Notes: generated from the letters alone by a model not told the origin. 64,000 nucleotides of DNA from Pseudomonas sp. DTU_2021_1001937_2_SI_NGA_ILE_001 (GCF_032463525.1 NZ_CP135971.1:186001-250000); one strand, 5' to 3'. Counted from the first letter of the stretch, positions 1-8,249 are shown. A program made the numbers and translations.

Positions 1-1
1 C

Positions 2-979
2 CCGTTGCGCGATGCGCAGCACGATGGCTGGTTCGATGCACCGCTGGAGGAGGGTGGCAGCAGCGACAAGCAGGCTTACCTGCACGCTTTCGTTGCCCTT
101 GCCGCCAGCTCGGCCACGGTGGCGGGACGCCCCGGCGCGGCGGCGTTGCTGGAGCGTGCGCAGGCCGTGTTGCTCGAGCGCTTCTGGAGCGAAGAGGAAG
201 GCGCCCTGCGCGAGGCGTTCTCCCAAGACTGGCGGCATGAAGAGCATTACCGCGGCGCCAACAGCAACATGCACGGCACCGAAGCATTTCTGGCTCTGGC
301 CGACGTCACCGGCGACGCTCGCTGGCTGGATCGCGCCCAGCGCATCGTCGAGCGGGTGATCCATCAGCAGGCGGCGGCCAACGATTTCCAGGTCATCGAG
401 CATTTCAGCCGCAGTTGGGAGCCGCTGCCAGACTACAACCGCGACAACCCCGCCGACCCGTTTCGCCCGTATGGCACCACCCCCGGCCACGGTTTCGAAT
501 GGGCACGCCTGCTGTTGCATCTGGAAGCGGCGCTGCTGCGGGTACGTTGCAACGCGCCGGGCTGGCTGGCCAAGGACGCCCGGTACTTGTTCGACAGTGC
601 CTGTCGTCATGCCTGGGAGGTCGATGGCGCCCCTGGCATCGTCTATACCCTGGACGACCAGCGCCGCCCGGTGATTCGCCAGCGCCTGCACTGGACCCAC
701 TGCGAGGCCATCGCCGCTGCCGCTGCCCTGTTGCAGCACAGCGGCGAAGAAGTCTTCGAGCAGTGGTATCGGCGTTTCTGGGAGTTCAGCGAAGCCCGTC
801 TGATCGACCGGGAGCACGGCAGCTGGCACCACGAACTCGATGAGCATAACCGGCCGGCGGGGATCATCTGGGACGGCAAGCCGGATCTCTACCACGCCTA
901 CCAGGCGGTGCTGTTGCCCATGCTGCCCCTGGCGCCCAGCTTGGCCACGGCGCTGGCGCAACAGGGCGCGGTGCACTGA
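2..979 (+). CDS. AGE-family sugar epimerase/isomerase, 5' end cut by window
   Basis: Carboxy-terminal 325 or so residues of an N-acylglucosamine 2-epimerase (AGE) / mannose isomerase family protein, a cytoplasmic (alpha/alpha)6-barrel enzyme that interconverts free aldoses and ketoses or epimerises them. The visible part has the family pattern of repeated helical pairs, the NSNMHGTEAFLAL stretch that lines the active site, the FRPYGTTPGHGFEW segment with the conserved GH, and the late LHWTHCEAIAA and SWHHELDEH histidine motifs. The family is usually about 380-420 residues, so some 60-90 residues lie outside the window. The frame is open to the first base; the TTG at 5 is probably not the start. 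The substrate cannot be told from sequence (mannose/fructose-type is a reasonable guess). It is followed by a REPIN, not a further co-directional gene. Confidence 0.85.
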   Translation, partial: PLRDAQHDGWFDAPLEEGGSSDKQAYLHAFVALAASSATVAGRPGAAALLERAQAVLLERFWSEEEGALREAFSQDWRHEEHYRGANSNMHGTEAFLALADVTGDARWLDRAQRIVERVIHQQAAANDFQVIEHFSRSWEPLPDYNRDNPADPFRPYGTTPGHGFEWARLLLHLEAALLRVRCNAPGWLAKDARYLFDSACRHAWEVDGAPGIVYTLDDQRRPVIRQRLHWTHCEAIAAAAALLQHSGEEVFEQWYRRFWEFSEARLIDREHGSWHHELDEHNRPAGIIWDGKPDLYHAYQAVLLPMLPLAPSLATALAQQGAVH

Positions 980-1001
980 TGCTTTGGGCGGGAACGGTTG
1001 T

Positions 1002-1087
1002 GTTGGCGAGCCTGCTCGCGAACAGGCCAGGCATGCCCATGCATCTGCCGTGGGCGTGACACAGCCATCGCGGGCAAGCTCGCCAAC
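1002..1087. repeat. REPIN-like inverted repeat (GTTGGCGAGC family)
   Basis: Two near-identical 20-base arms face each other: 1002-1021 starts GTTGGCGAGC and 1068-1087 ends GCTCGCCAAC, separated by 46 bases. This is the usual form of a Pseudomonas REP pair (REPIN) between convergent genes. It belongs to a different REP family from the GAGCGGCTT units at 13.6, 16.3 and 36.4 kb. It may also act as a transcription or mRNA 3'-end structure for the two convergent flanking genes. Confidence 0.7.
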
Positions 1088-1140
1088 GGCAATTGAACGT
1101 TACTGGCTGCCGCCGCGCACAGGCTGGCAAGGCGAGGGCA

Positions 1141-2220
1141 TCAGCTGCGCTTCTCGCTCCAGCGCATCACCTGGCGGGCCAGGAAGCTCCCGGTGAAAAT
1201 CACGCCAAACAGGCGCAGGGTCTGCATGGCCAGGACGAAGCCGACATCGGAATGGGTGTCGATGGCGATGATCGCCATACTGTCCAGGCCGCCAGGGCTG
1301 GTGGCCAGGTACACCGACAGGTAGTCCTTGTCCATTGCCAGCGAGATCAGCCAGGCCGAAACCGCGCACATCAGGATCAGCAGCAGCGAAGCCAGGGCCA
1401 TCATCGGCAAGTGCCGCCAGACATACAGCACGGTCTGGCGGTCGAAGCGCAGACCCACGTAGCAGCCCACCGCGCCGTAGGCGAAGGGGATCAGCCAGCT
1501 CGGCAGACTGATTTCCAGCACGCCGGACAGCTGCAACACCGTGCCCAGCAGCAGCGGCACCAGCAGGGCCCCGGCGGGCAGGCGCAAGCCCAAAAACACA
1601 CCGGTACCGATGACCGCAAGACTGAGGCCCACGTTGCTCAGGTCCAGGCTGGCCGCGTGGCTGGTGCTGGCATGCCCCGTGGCACCGCCCACCGAAGCCC
1701 CCAGCCAGTGGCTGACCAGCGCGCCGAACATCACCACCAGCACGACTCGCACGTACTGCATGGTGGCCACCACGCGGGGGTCTGCGCCGTAGTCTTCGGC
1801 CATGCCCACCATCGCCGATGCTGCGCCAGGCGAGGTGCCCAAGGCCGCAGTGTGGCTGGGAATGCCGGCGTAGCGCACCAGAACCACGCCGACCAGGGCG
1901 CTCAGCATCACGGTCAACACGGTACCCAGCAGCATGACGTGCCATTCCTGCAAGGCCATGAGCAATACACTCAGGCTCATGGCGTGGGCGATCATCAGGC
2001 CGACCGTGCCTTGGCCCAGTTGAAAGAGGATCTTCGGCAAGCGAATGGTGGCACCGGCGACGCCAAAGGCGATGGCCACCAGCATGGGGCCGAGAAATAG
2101 CGCGGCAGGCAGGTGCAGGGCGCTGAACAGTTGGCCGGCCAGGCCGGCGCAGAGAATCAGACAGGCCCATTGGGCCAGAGCGGGGAAGGGGGTCGAAGCG
2201 AGTGGTAAAGCGCGCGGCAA
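1141..2220 (-). CDS. AbrB-family (ammonia monooxygenase-like) membrane protein
   Basis: Polytopic inner-membrane protein of the AbrB family (COG3180, often misnamed ammonia monooxygenase), a putative transporter with two repeats of about 5 membrane helices each. The glycine-rich signature of each half is visible: LHLPAALFLGPMLVAIAFG in the first, and LPAGALLVPLLLGTVL later. The middle has the family motif GTSPGAASAMVGMAEDYGADPRVVA, and the second half has TSPGGLDSMAIIAIDT. The TTG at 2220 is preferred because GGGAG lies 7 bases upstream; in-frame ATGs at 2268 and 2295 have no Shine-Dalgarno site and would crowd the divergent LysR gene, but they cannot be excluded. The substrate is unknown. 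The divergent LysR gene at 2345 is its likely regulator. Confidence 0.8.
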   Translation of the reverse strand: MPRALPLASTPFPALAQWACLILCAGLAGQLFSALHLPAALFLGPMLVAIAFGVAGATIRLPKILFQLGQGTVGLMIAHAMSLSVLLMALQEWHVMLLGTVLTVMLSALVGVVLVRYAGIPSHTAALGTSPGAASAMVGMAEDYGADPRVVATMQYVRVVLVVMFGALVSHWLGASVGGATGHASTSHAASLDLSNVGLSLAVIGTGVFLGLRLPAGALLVPLLLGTVLQLSGVLEISLPSWLIPFAYGAVGCYVGLRFDRQTVLYVWRHLPMMALASLLLILMCAVSAWLISLAMDKDYLSVYLATSPGGLDSMAIIAIDTHSDVGFVLAMQTLRLFGVIFTGSFLARQVMRWSEKRS

Positions 2221-2344
2221 GGCAATTCTCCCAGGCGAGTGACGCGAAGCCTTGATGACGGTTCGCATGAGGGAATTATCCGGGCTTGAAATCATCAAGT
2301 CTATTTTCTAATAATCATGAATCAATAACTAATGTTGATCGATT

Positions 2345-3247
2345 ATGGACCTGCGCGACCTCACCTATTTCGAAACCATCGCCGAGCTGGGCCACTTGGG
2401 GCGCGCGGCGCAAAAGCTCAATCGCAGCCAGCCGGCCCTGACCAAGAGCATCCAGCGTCTGGAAGAGTCGTTCGGCACCCGGCTGTTCCAGCGCGACGGT
2501 CGACGCATCAAGCTCACCCCGGTGGGTGAACTGCTCAAGGCGCGCGGCAAGGAGCTGCAGCAGAGCATCGCGCAGACCCAGCGCGAGGTGCGCGACTTCG
2601 CCAGCGGGCTGGTGGGCAACATCCGCCTGGGGTGCGCGGCGACCATGGCCGAGCACCTGCTGCCCAAGCTGACCCAGGCGCTGATGCAGCGCGCTCCCGA
2701 TCTGACCTTCAAGCTGGTGATCGGCCAGGACGACCTGCAGCGCGAGGCGCTCAACCAGGGGCAGGTCGACATGATCATCTGTTCGCTGATCCCCGACAGT
2801 GAGCAGTTCAGCAGTTTCCCGTTGTTCGACGACGAACTGGTGGTGATCGCCAGTGAGCATCACCCGGTGTTCGACAGCGCCCTGCAGATGCGCGACCTGT
2901 GCGATTACCGCTGGGTGCTGCCGCCGATCGGTGTGTCGTCACGCAAATGGCTGGATGCGACCTTCGCCGCCCACAGCTTGCCGTTGCCGGTGGTGCAGAT
3001 CGAGGCCAACTCGATTTCCCTGCTGCCGGGCCTGATCGCCCAGAGCAACCTGCTGAGTTTCATCGCCCGGGAAAGCGTGGAGTTCGGCCAGAGCATGAAA
3101 CACCTGCGCGTGGTGCCGGTGCCCGAAGTGACCATGAAGCGCACCGTCGGCGTCACGGTGCGCAAGGGGGCTTATCAGTCCCCGGCCGCCCAGGACATGC
3201 TGGCAATGCTGCGCGATCATGGCCGGGATTTCTTGAGCTGGTCTTGA
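2345..3247 (+). CDS. LysR-family transcriptional regulator
   Basis: A 300-residue LysR-type regulator. Residues 1-60 form the winged HTH (DLRDLTYFETIAELGHLGRAAQKLNRSQPALTKSIQRLEE, with LGRAAQKLNRSQPALT as the recognition part). Residues about 90-295 form the periplasmic-binding-like effector domain. Such proteins bind a small ligand and activate or repress nearby genes, commonly the divergent neighbour, here the AbrB-type membrane protein starting at about 2220. The gap between them is short and AT-rich (2270-2344), which suits a shared operator. There is no clear ribosome site before the ATG; the start is chosen because the HTH begins at once. The effector is unknown. Confidence 0.88.
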   Translation: MDLRDLTYFETIAELGHLGRAAQKLNRSQPALTKSIQRLEESFGTRLFQRDGRRIKLTPVGELLKARGKELQQSIAQTQREVRDFASGLVGNIRLGCAATMAEHLLPKLTQALMQRAPDLTFKLVIGQDDLQREALNQGQVDMIICSLIPDSEQFSSFPLFDDELVVIASEHHPVFDSALQMRDLCDYRWVLPPIGVSSRKWLDATFAAHSLPLPVVQIEANSISLLPGLIAQSNLLSFIARESVEFGQSMKHLRVVPVPEVTMKRTVGVTVRKGAYQSPAAQDMLAMLRDHGRDFLSWS

Positions 3248-3285
3248 GTGCGCCCCACCGCGCGCCGCACAAAAGGGGATTTTGC

Positions 3286-3314
3286 TGTTATAACAACCGC
3301 TTGAAACGTTTCAG
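3286..3314. promoter_or_regulatory. Promoter region with GAAACGTTTC operator-like palindrome
   Basis: Two palindromes lie just before the small gene at 3332. TGTTATAACA (3286-3295) contains a possible -10 box, TATAAC. TGAAACGTTTCA (3302-3313) would lie over the transcription start. A GAAACGTTTC core is a typical LacI/GalR-family operator and resembles the operator described for Pseudomonas Cra (FruR). The same 10-base core recurs at 21772-21781 in front of the DUF4432 gene. Which repressor binds is inference. Confidence 0.5.
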
Positions 3315-3331
3315 ACAGGAGCACGATCAAG

Positions 3332-3562
3332 ATGCATCACGCTGACCTCGCCATGGATAGCCCGTTTTTGAACCCGGCCTTGATCCGCTTCGAGCTGCAT
3401 TTCGGCGGCGACCGCTCGCCGCTCAACGACGCCGACGCCGATGAAGACCCGGAAGCCGAAGTCTACCTGGACCCTGACTTGCTGGGCCTGGACGACTTCG
3501 CCGACGCCGACAAGCTCGACCCCGGTTATACCGGCGACATCGGTTCCGCCTCGCTCAACTGA
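3332..3562 (+). CDS. Small acidic hypothetical protein
   Basis: A 76-residue protein that I do not recognise. It starts with ATG after GGAG (11 bases upstream). The N-terminal third is mixed hydrophobic (MHHADLAMDSPFLNPALIRFELHFGG); the rest is strongly acidic and Asp-rich (DADADEDPEAEVYLDPDLLGLDDFADADKLDP). There is no signal peptide, membrane helix or cysteine. The operator-like palindrome 18 bases before the start indicates that it is a real, regulated gene rather than a chance reading frame. It is single, with a convergent gene directly after it (ends overlap by 8 bases). Confidence 0.6.
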   Translation: MHHADLAMDSPFLNPALIRFELHFGGDRSPLNDADADEDPEAEVYLDPDLLGLDDFADADKLDPGYTGDIGSASLN

Positions 3563-4064
3563 GTGCGCCGTTACGTGCCAGGTAGCGGGCCAGTGCCTCG
3601 GCGGCCAGCTCTACGCTGGAGCTGACCCCGGCCCAGCTACAGGCCAGCATCAGGTTGCGCGGCAGGCCGAAATTCTCCACCTCGAACCCCTGCGCGTCTA
3701 AGCCCTGCTCATCGTGCGGCACTTGCTCGCGCAGCGGCACCAGCGGCTTGCAGTAGGCCCACACCGGTTTTTCCAGGGCCACCGCCATGCCCACCTCGAA
3801 AGCGGTGCCGGAGTCCGGTTCCAGACCACGAAAGGCGTTGAGGTTGGCCAGCACCGCCGTGCAGCGCTGCAGCATGCCGATATTCTGCTGGCAGATCAGC
3901 CGCGCCGTCTCGCCGGGCGGCAGTCCCGGTTCCACCTGGTTATCGAATGGATACAGACCCTGCATGCCGTGCGCGGCGCACAGGTCCTTGAGGTAGCGGC
4001 CGTGCTCGATGGCATTGGCGCGAAACACATCGAAACCGGCCAGGTAGATCAGCGGTGCAGGCAT
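3555..4064 (-). CDS. Nucleoside 2-deoxyribosyltransferase family protein
   Basis: A 169-residue protein with the nucleoside 2-deoxyribosyltransferase fold. The N-terminal IYLAGFDVFRANA begins the Rossmann-like beta strand and substrate loop. A central LNAFRGLEPDSGTAFEVGMAVALEKPVWAY holds the family's D-SGTAxEVG motif, in which the glutamate is the expected nucleophile. Members move deoxyribose between bases or hydrolyse nucleoside N-glycosidic bonds in purine/pyrimidine salvage. The ATG at 4064 is chosen because AGGA lies 8 bases upstream and the domain starts at once; the frame is open further upstream but has no domain content. The exact substrate is not known. Confidence 0.82.
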   Translation of the reverse strand: MPAPLIYLAGFDVFRANAIEHGRYLKDLCAAHGMQGLYPFDNQVEPGLPPGETARLICQQNIGMLQRCTAVLANLNAFRGLEPDSGTAFEVGMAVALEKPVWAYCKPLVPLREQVPHDEQGLDAQGFEVENFGLPRNLMLACSWAGVSSSVELAAEALARYLARNGALS

Positions 4065-4207
4065 GATGGCGTTCCTCGTGGCAGTGCAGGGCACAGCATG
4101 GCAGGTCGGCCTGACGACCGCCACTGATCGGGCTGGACGGCCAGCGGCTGCAATCTGTACGGATAGCCAGTATCCTTGCCGGGTCTTCGATTCGCCCGGC
4201 GCCTCCC

Positions 4208-5875
4208 GTGACTCCTCCACCGCTCGACAATCCGCTCTACTACCTGGTCAATTTCCACCAGGTGCTGGCCTGGATCAGCCAGCGCTACGACGACCTGCTC
4301 GATACCAAAGAGCGGCAGTTCATCCACGACTTTTGTGCACTGCCGACGCCGGCCCAAGGCTTGCTGGTACGCATGGTGATGCGCAAGGGCAGCCTGTTCC
4401 GCATCAGCAAGCTCAGCTACGCCGAGCTGGGTGATGCGCGACTGGCCGTGCAACCGTTGGTGGCGCTGGGCTGGGTCGACGATTGCCCGGCCTTGGACCT
4501 CGACGCGCTGTTCCAGGTGCTGCGCAAGGACGAACTGCTGCAGTGCTTCAAGGCCCATGGCATCAAGGCGAGCGAACGCAAGCCGCAGTGGTACGAGCGC
4601 CTGCTGCCGGCGTTCGCCGAAGCTCGGCCGCTGCGCGCCTGGCACCCCGACCTCGAAGAGCAGGTGCTGGCCCTGCGGGTGATGGAACTGTGCGACCGCT
4701 TACGGCTGCTGTACTTCGGCAACCTGCACCAGGAGTGGTCGGAGTTCGTGCTTGCCGACCTGGGCATCTACCGTTACGAAAGCGTGGAGTTCGCCGTCGA
4801 CTCACGCGCCATTGTCAGCCGCGCCGACATCGACGCCTGCGTGTGCCTGCATGCCTGCCGCAAAGCGCTTGAGGCGGGTGCCGAGCTGGCTGAGCTGGCC
4901 GCCACGGCCCTGAACGTCACGACCGACAACCCCTGGCTGCGCATGCGCCGGGGCAAGTTGCTGTTTCTCATCGGCCAGCAGGCCGAACGCCAGCAGGACT
5001 GGCCGCTGGCCCTGCAGGTGTATCGCGACTGCGGTTACCCCGGCGCCCGTTCGCGGCGTGTCCGGGTACTGGAGCGCAGTACCGACTACGCCGCGGCCAT
5101 GGCGCTCTTGCAAGAGGCACGCAGCCTGCCGGAAAGCGATGCCGAAGTGCAGCACCTGCAGCGGGTACTGCCACGCCTGCAGCGCCAACTGGGGCTGGCG
5201 ACCGAGCGTCGGGGCCGCGTGGCGGCGCCGCAGCGCATCGACCTGTGCCTGCAGCCCGAACCGGGCCTGAGTGTCGAACAGCTGGTCAGCCTGCATCTGG
5301 CCGAAGAAGGCAGCGAGACCCATTACGTGGAGAACACCCTGGTCAATTCGCTGTTCGGCCTGTTGTGCTGGCCGGCGATCTTCGCGCCGTTACCGGGCGC
5401 GTTCTTTCATCCTTTCCATACCGGGCCCAGCGACCTGCACAGCCCCGACTTCCATACCCGACGCAAGCCATTGTTCGACGCCTGCCTGGCGCACCTTGAT
5501 GATGGCAGCTGGCAAGCGCTGATTCGGGAACGCTACGCCGCCAAGTACGGCCTGCAGTCACCCTTCGTGTTCTGGAACGCCTTGCCGCCCGAGCGCCTGG
5601 AACTGGCCCTGGCCTGCCTGCCGGCGGAGCATCTGCGCCGCTGGTTCATGCGCCTGCTGCAGGACATCAAGGCCAACCGCACCGGCATGCCAGACCTCAT
5701 TCAGTTCTACCCGGCGCAACGCCGCTACCGGATGATCGAGGTCAAGGGCCCTGGAGACCGCCTGCAGGACAACCAACTGCGCTGGCTGGCCTTCTGCGCC
5801 GAGCACGGCATGCCCGTGGAGGTCTGTTACGTGCAATGGGCCAGCAGCGACCAGAACCTGGCGCAAAGCGCCTGA
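4208..5875 (+). CDS. FAN1-type VRR-NUC domain nuclease
   Basis: A 555-residue bacterial homologue of Fanconi-associated nuclease 1, a structure-specific 5'-flap endonuclease/exonuclease that can unhook DNA interstrand cross-links. The C-terminal VRR-NUC domain (about residues 440-545) shows the PD-(D/E)xK core: GMPDLIQFYP, then MIEVKGPGDRLQDNQLRW, with D and E-x-K as metal-binding/catalytic residues and Q from the conserved QxxW helix. The preceding region is helical with TPR-like repeats, as in the P. aeruginosa enzyme, and residues 60-85 (RKGSLFRISKLSYAELGD) match the conserved N-terminal DNA-binding segment. The GTG at 4208 is the start; there is no good ribosome site. It is a single gene. 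Confidence 0.88.
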   Translation: MTPPPLDNPLYYLVNFHQVLAWISQRYDDLLDTKERQFIHDFCALPTPAQGLLVRMVMRKGSLFRISKLSYAELGDARLAVQPLVALGWVDDCPALDLDALFQVLRKDELLQCFKAHGIKASERKPQWYERLLPAFAEARPLRAWHPDLEEQVLALRVMELCDRLRLLYFGNLHQEWSEFVLADLGIYRYESVEFAVDSRAIVSRADIDACVCLHACRKALEAGAELAELAATALNVTTDNPWLRMRRGKLLFLIGQQAERQQDWPLALQVYRDCGYPGARSRRVRVLERSTDYAAAMALLQEARSLPESDAEVQHLQRVLPRLQRQLGLATERRGRVAAPQRIDLCLQPEPGLSVEQLVSLHLAEEGSETHYVENTLVNSLFGLLCWPAIFAPLPGAFFHPFHTGPSDLHSPDFHTRRKPLFDACLAHLDDGSWQALIRERYAAKYGLQSPFVFWNALPPERLELALACLPAEHLRRWFMRLLQDIKANRTGMPDLIQFYPAQRRYRMIEVKGPGDRLQDNQLRWLAFCAEHGMPVEVCYVQWASSDQNLAQSA

Positions 5876-5911
5876 GCCGTTGCCCGCTGCCGTTGCCCGC
5901 TGCATGGCGGC

Positions 5912-6220
5912 TCAGTCATCGACGTCGCGCTCGCGCGACCAGTTGCCACGCTTGCCTTCGCCCATTCCCTTGTCATGCATCTTGCCGTCCGGCCTTCCGT
6001 TTGCCGCGTCGTCCCGGTCGGTGGTCGACGGCGGCATGCCGGGGGTGTCATTGCCTTGGCCAGGGCGGGTCTGGTCGACATCCGGCTGGGTGCTGCCGTC
6101 GCTGCCCATGGTGCTGCCGCGGCCGGTGGGGGGTTGGGTCGGGTCGGTGTCGACGGCCAGCGCAGTGTTGCCGGCCAAGGCCAGAATCAGGGCCAGGGCC
6201 AAGGTGCTGTTACGGATCAT
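5912..6220 (-). CDS. Small secreted low-complexity protein
   Basis: A 102-residue protein with a clear Sec signal peptide (MIRNSTLALALILALAGNTALA) followed by a polar, disordered-looking chain rich in Asp, Thr, Pro, Gly and Gln and ending in charged residues (GKRGNWSRERDVDD). It starts at ATG 6220 with GGGAG 8 bases upstream; the frame continues further upstream without purpose. There are no cysteines and no recognised domain. It lies head-to-tail with a similar protein gene at 6370-6684, and the two look like distant paralogues. The function is unknown; periplasmic or extracellular location is inferred from the signal peptide. Confidence 0.65.
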   Translation of the reverse strand: MIRNSTLALALILALAGNTALAVDTDPTQPPTGRGSTMGSDGSTQPDVDQTRPGQGNDTPGMPPSTTDRDDAANGRPDGKMHDKGMGEGKRGNWSRERDVDD

Positions 6221-6369
6221 GATCGCTGCTCCCAGGGGATGGATGGTCCACATTGGGTCTCGGAGAGCGGCAGGCGTGCGCGGGCGGGAGATGGAAGGCA
6301 AGGGCAGGCGACCACTGGTGCGGAGGCCTGCCGGGCGGCCGGGCAGGGGGGGCTGCCCGGCATCGCGGA

Positions 6370-6684
6370 TCAGTTGACCACAGGCTTGCCGGAAGGCGTG
6401 GTGGTCTGGGTCTTATCGTGGTTCATGTTGTTGTGACCGTCATGGGTGGTCTTGCCCGGAACCTTGCCATGCTGGACATCGGTGCCACTTTCGCGAGGCT
6501 GGGTCTTGGTGCCTTGGGTGTTGGAGGTATTACGGTCAGTGGTCGGCGTGCCATCAGTGCCAGGCAGCTTGGTGGCGTTCGGGTTGACCGGGTTGGTAGG
6601 CCCGGTGGAGCCGGCCATGGCGGCGCCGGAGACGGCGGTGAGCAGGCCAGCGAGGGCGAGTGCGGTCAGTCGGGTCGTGCGCAT
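6370..6684 (-). CDS. Small secreted low-complexity protein, paralogue of next gene
   Basis: A 104-residue protein with a Sec signal peptide (residues 1-24, ending GAAMA) and a mature part rich in Thr, Asn, Pro, Gly and Lys (for example NPVNPNATKLPGTDGTP and DGHNNMNHDKTQTTTP), with no cysteine or known domain. It starts at ATG 6684, preceded by AGGAG with 8 bases spacing. Its composition and layout match the 5912-6220 protein downstream, and both may be one transcript. The Pho-box-like repeats at 6817-6845 lie about 135 bases upstream and could serve this gene as well as pstS. Confidence 0.65.
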   Translation of the reverse strand: MRTTRLTALALAGLLTAVSGAAMAGSTGPTNPVNPNATKLPGTDGTPTTDRNTSNTQGTKTQPRESGTDVQHGKVPGKTTHDGHNNMNHDKTQTTTPSGKPVVN

Positions 6685-6816
6685 GCTGATTACTCCTGTG
6701 AATGAGGCATACATGGATTGGTCATGAGCGATGATGCTTAGGTGCCATGCTCGCCGACGAACGGTGCTACGTCGAGCCGCTCGGTTCAATACCACCCCAA
6801 AATTTCCCCTCAATGT

Positions 6817-6845
6817 GTGTCGTCAATTGGTCATGAAAGGGTCAT
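6817..6845. promoter_or_regulatory. Pho-box-like direct repeats (PhoB site)
   Basis: Three 7-base units lie on an exact 11-base period: GTGTCGT (6817-6823), TGGTCAT (6828-6834) and GGGTCAT (6839-6845). This is the form of a Pho box (consensus CTGTCAT units separated by 4 bases), bound by phosphorylated PhoB under phosphate limitation. It lies 306 bases before pstS on one side and about 135 bases before the small secreted-protein gene on the other. Confidence 0.6.
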
Positions 6846-6849
6846 GACT

Positions 6850-7150
6850 ATGAAATGTCAGACGGCGCGAAACCTCGGTTTTTGACAGTTCTGCTACAGA
6901 GGTGGCGGGCTGCCATCCATAGATATTGGCGCTTTGATATCAGCCTGCGTTGTGTCAGCGAAGCGCCCGTAAACCGGGAGCCAGAAAGGCTTTGTCAGGT
7001 TTTTTCCAGCCCCGGAAAACCCGCGAAAGCGTCTCGCGGGAGGGCGCTTTCGAGTGTTTGTCATTAAACAGAAACATTTCCGGTTTTAAATCCGCCTCGG
7101 GCCTTCTCAAGTGGACCACCCCACAATTTCTCCTGGATCGAGGTATTCCC
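6850..7150 (+). promoter_or_regulatory. Long structured leader before pstS
   Basis: About 300 bases without a convincing gene between the Pho box and pstS. GGCGCTT (6928-6934) pairs with AAGCGCC (6961-6967). CCCGCGA (7020-7026) pairs with TCGCGGG (7034-7040). GAAAGCG (7025-7031) pairs with CGCTTTC (7045-7051). The last two stems overlap and cannot form together, so the leader could switch between folds. No riboswitch class was recognised. The frame of pstS is open back to 6950, but the extension has no signal peptide, so I treat it as untranslated. Confidence 0.4.
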
Positions 7151-8167
7151 GTGACACTGCTGACTAAAAAACGCTTGTCTGTCCTGCTCGCTTCGCTGTG
7201 CCTGAGCGGCATGGCCCATGCGACCGACGTAACGGGCGCGGGTTCGAGTTTCGTTTTCCCGGTGATTTCCAAGTGGTCCCAGGACTACAGCAAGAACTCG
7301 CCGAACCGCATCAACTACCAGTCGATCGGTTCGGGCGGTGGTATCGCTCAGATCAAGGCAGGCACCGTTGATTTCGGCGCTTCCGACGCTCCGATGTCGG
7401 CCGAAGACCTGCAGGCCGGCGGCCTGGGTCAGTTCCCGAGCGTGATCGGCGGTATCGTGCCGATCGTCAACCTCGAAGGCGTGGAAAGCGGCAAGCTGAA
7501 GCTCGACGGTCCGGTACTGGCCAAGATCTTCCTGGGTGAAATCAAGAAGTGGAACGACCCGGCACTGGTTGCGCTGAACCCAGGCCTGAGCCTGCCAGCC
7601 ACCGACATCACCGTGGTTCGTCGCTCCGACGGTTCGGGCACCACCTACAACTTCACCAACTACCTGAGCAAGGTCAGCCCCGAGTTCAACGAGAAGCTGA
7701 AGTTCGGCTCTACCGTTCAATGGCCAGTGGGCGTGGGCGGCAAGGGTAACGAAGGTGTATCGGCCTACGTGAAGCAGATCAAGGGTTCGATCGGCTACGT
7801 CGAGCATTCCTACGCGACCACCAACAAGCTGGCCTACACCCAACTGAAGAACGCCGCCGGCAAGTTCATCGAGCCGACCGCCAAGGCCTTCGCCGCCGCT
7901 GCCGACACCGCCGACTGGGCGAGCGCCAAGGACTTCAACCTGATCATGACCAATGCTCCGGGCGAGGCTGCGTGGCCAATCACCGCCACCACCTGGATCA
8001 TCATGTACAAGCAACCCAAGAACGAAGAGAAGAGCAAGGCAGCTTTCGACTTCTTCAAGTGGTCCCTGGAAAACGGCCAGTCGCAGGCCGAATCGCTGGA
8101 ATACGTAGCTCTGCCGAAGTCGCTGGTCGACCGCGTAGAGACCTACTGGAAAGCTGAGTTCAAGTAA
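7151..8167 (+). CDS. pstS: Phosphate ABC transporter, periplasmic phosphate-binding protein
   Basis: PstS (338 residues) captures phosphate in the periplasm and delivers it to PstCA. A signal peptide covers residues 1-25 (KKRLSVLLASLCLSGMAHA, cleaved before TDVTGAG). The mature protein has the family motifs TGAGSSFVFPVISKW, SIGSGGGIAQIKAGTVDFGASDAPM and VVRRSDGSGTTYNFTNYLS, which carry the Ser, Arg, Asp and Thr ligands of phosphate. The start is GTG 7151, with GAGG 7 bases upstream. First gene of pstSCAB; PhoB control is suggested by the upstream repeats. The signal peptide and the short PstA differ from the large-PstA system common in pseudomonads, so this may be a second pst locus. Confidence 0.93.
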   Translation: MTLLTKKRLSVLLASLCLSGMAHATDVTGAGSSFVFPVISKWSQDYSKNSPNRINYQSIGSGGGIAQIKAGTVDFGASDAPMSAEDLQAGGLGQFPSVIGGIVPIVNLEGVESGKLKLDGPVLAKIFLGEIKKWNDPALVALNPGLSLPATDITVVRRSDGSGTTYNFTNYLSKVSPEFNEKLKFGSTVQWPVGVGGKGNEGVSAYVKQIKGSIGYVEHSYATTNKLAYTQLKNAAGKFIEPTAKAFAAAADTADWASAKDFNLIMTNAPGEAAWPITATTWIIMYKQPKNEEKSKAAFDFFKWSLENGQSQAESLEYVALPKSLVDRVETYWKAEFK

Positions 8168-8190
8168 CAGCGTTTCAAGCCTGTAGCTCA

Positions 8191-8225
8191 CCCCCGTCAT
8201 CAGCCAGGCAGGCCGGTGGCGGGGG
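8191..8225 (+). terminator. Intercistronic hairpin between pstS and pstC
   Basis: CCCCCGTCA (8191-8199) can pair with TGGCGGGGG (8217-8225), with one G-T pair, giving a strong stem followed by only a short CTTTCCC. Without a proper U-run it is more likely a partial terminator or 3'-end stabiliser, which would make pstS mRNA more abundant than that of the permease genes. Confidence 0.5.
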
Positions 8226-8249
8226 CTTTCCCTTGCGAGTGGATCGAAC

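Noticed and set aside
1093..2100. 335-codon plus-strand frame across the AbrB-type gene
   Set aside because: Composition is Gln/His/Ala/Gly-rich with no hydrophobic pattern; the minus-strand frame encodes a convincing membrane protein.
6950..7150. N-terminal extension of PstS
   Set aside because: The GTG at 7151 has a good ribosome site and begins a signal peptide; the extension has none and lies in a hairpin-rich leader.
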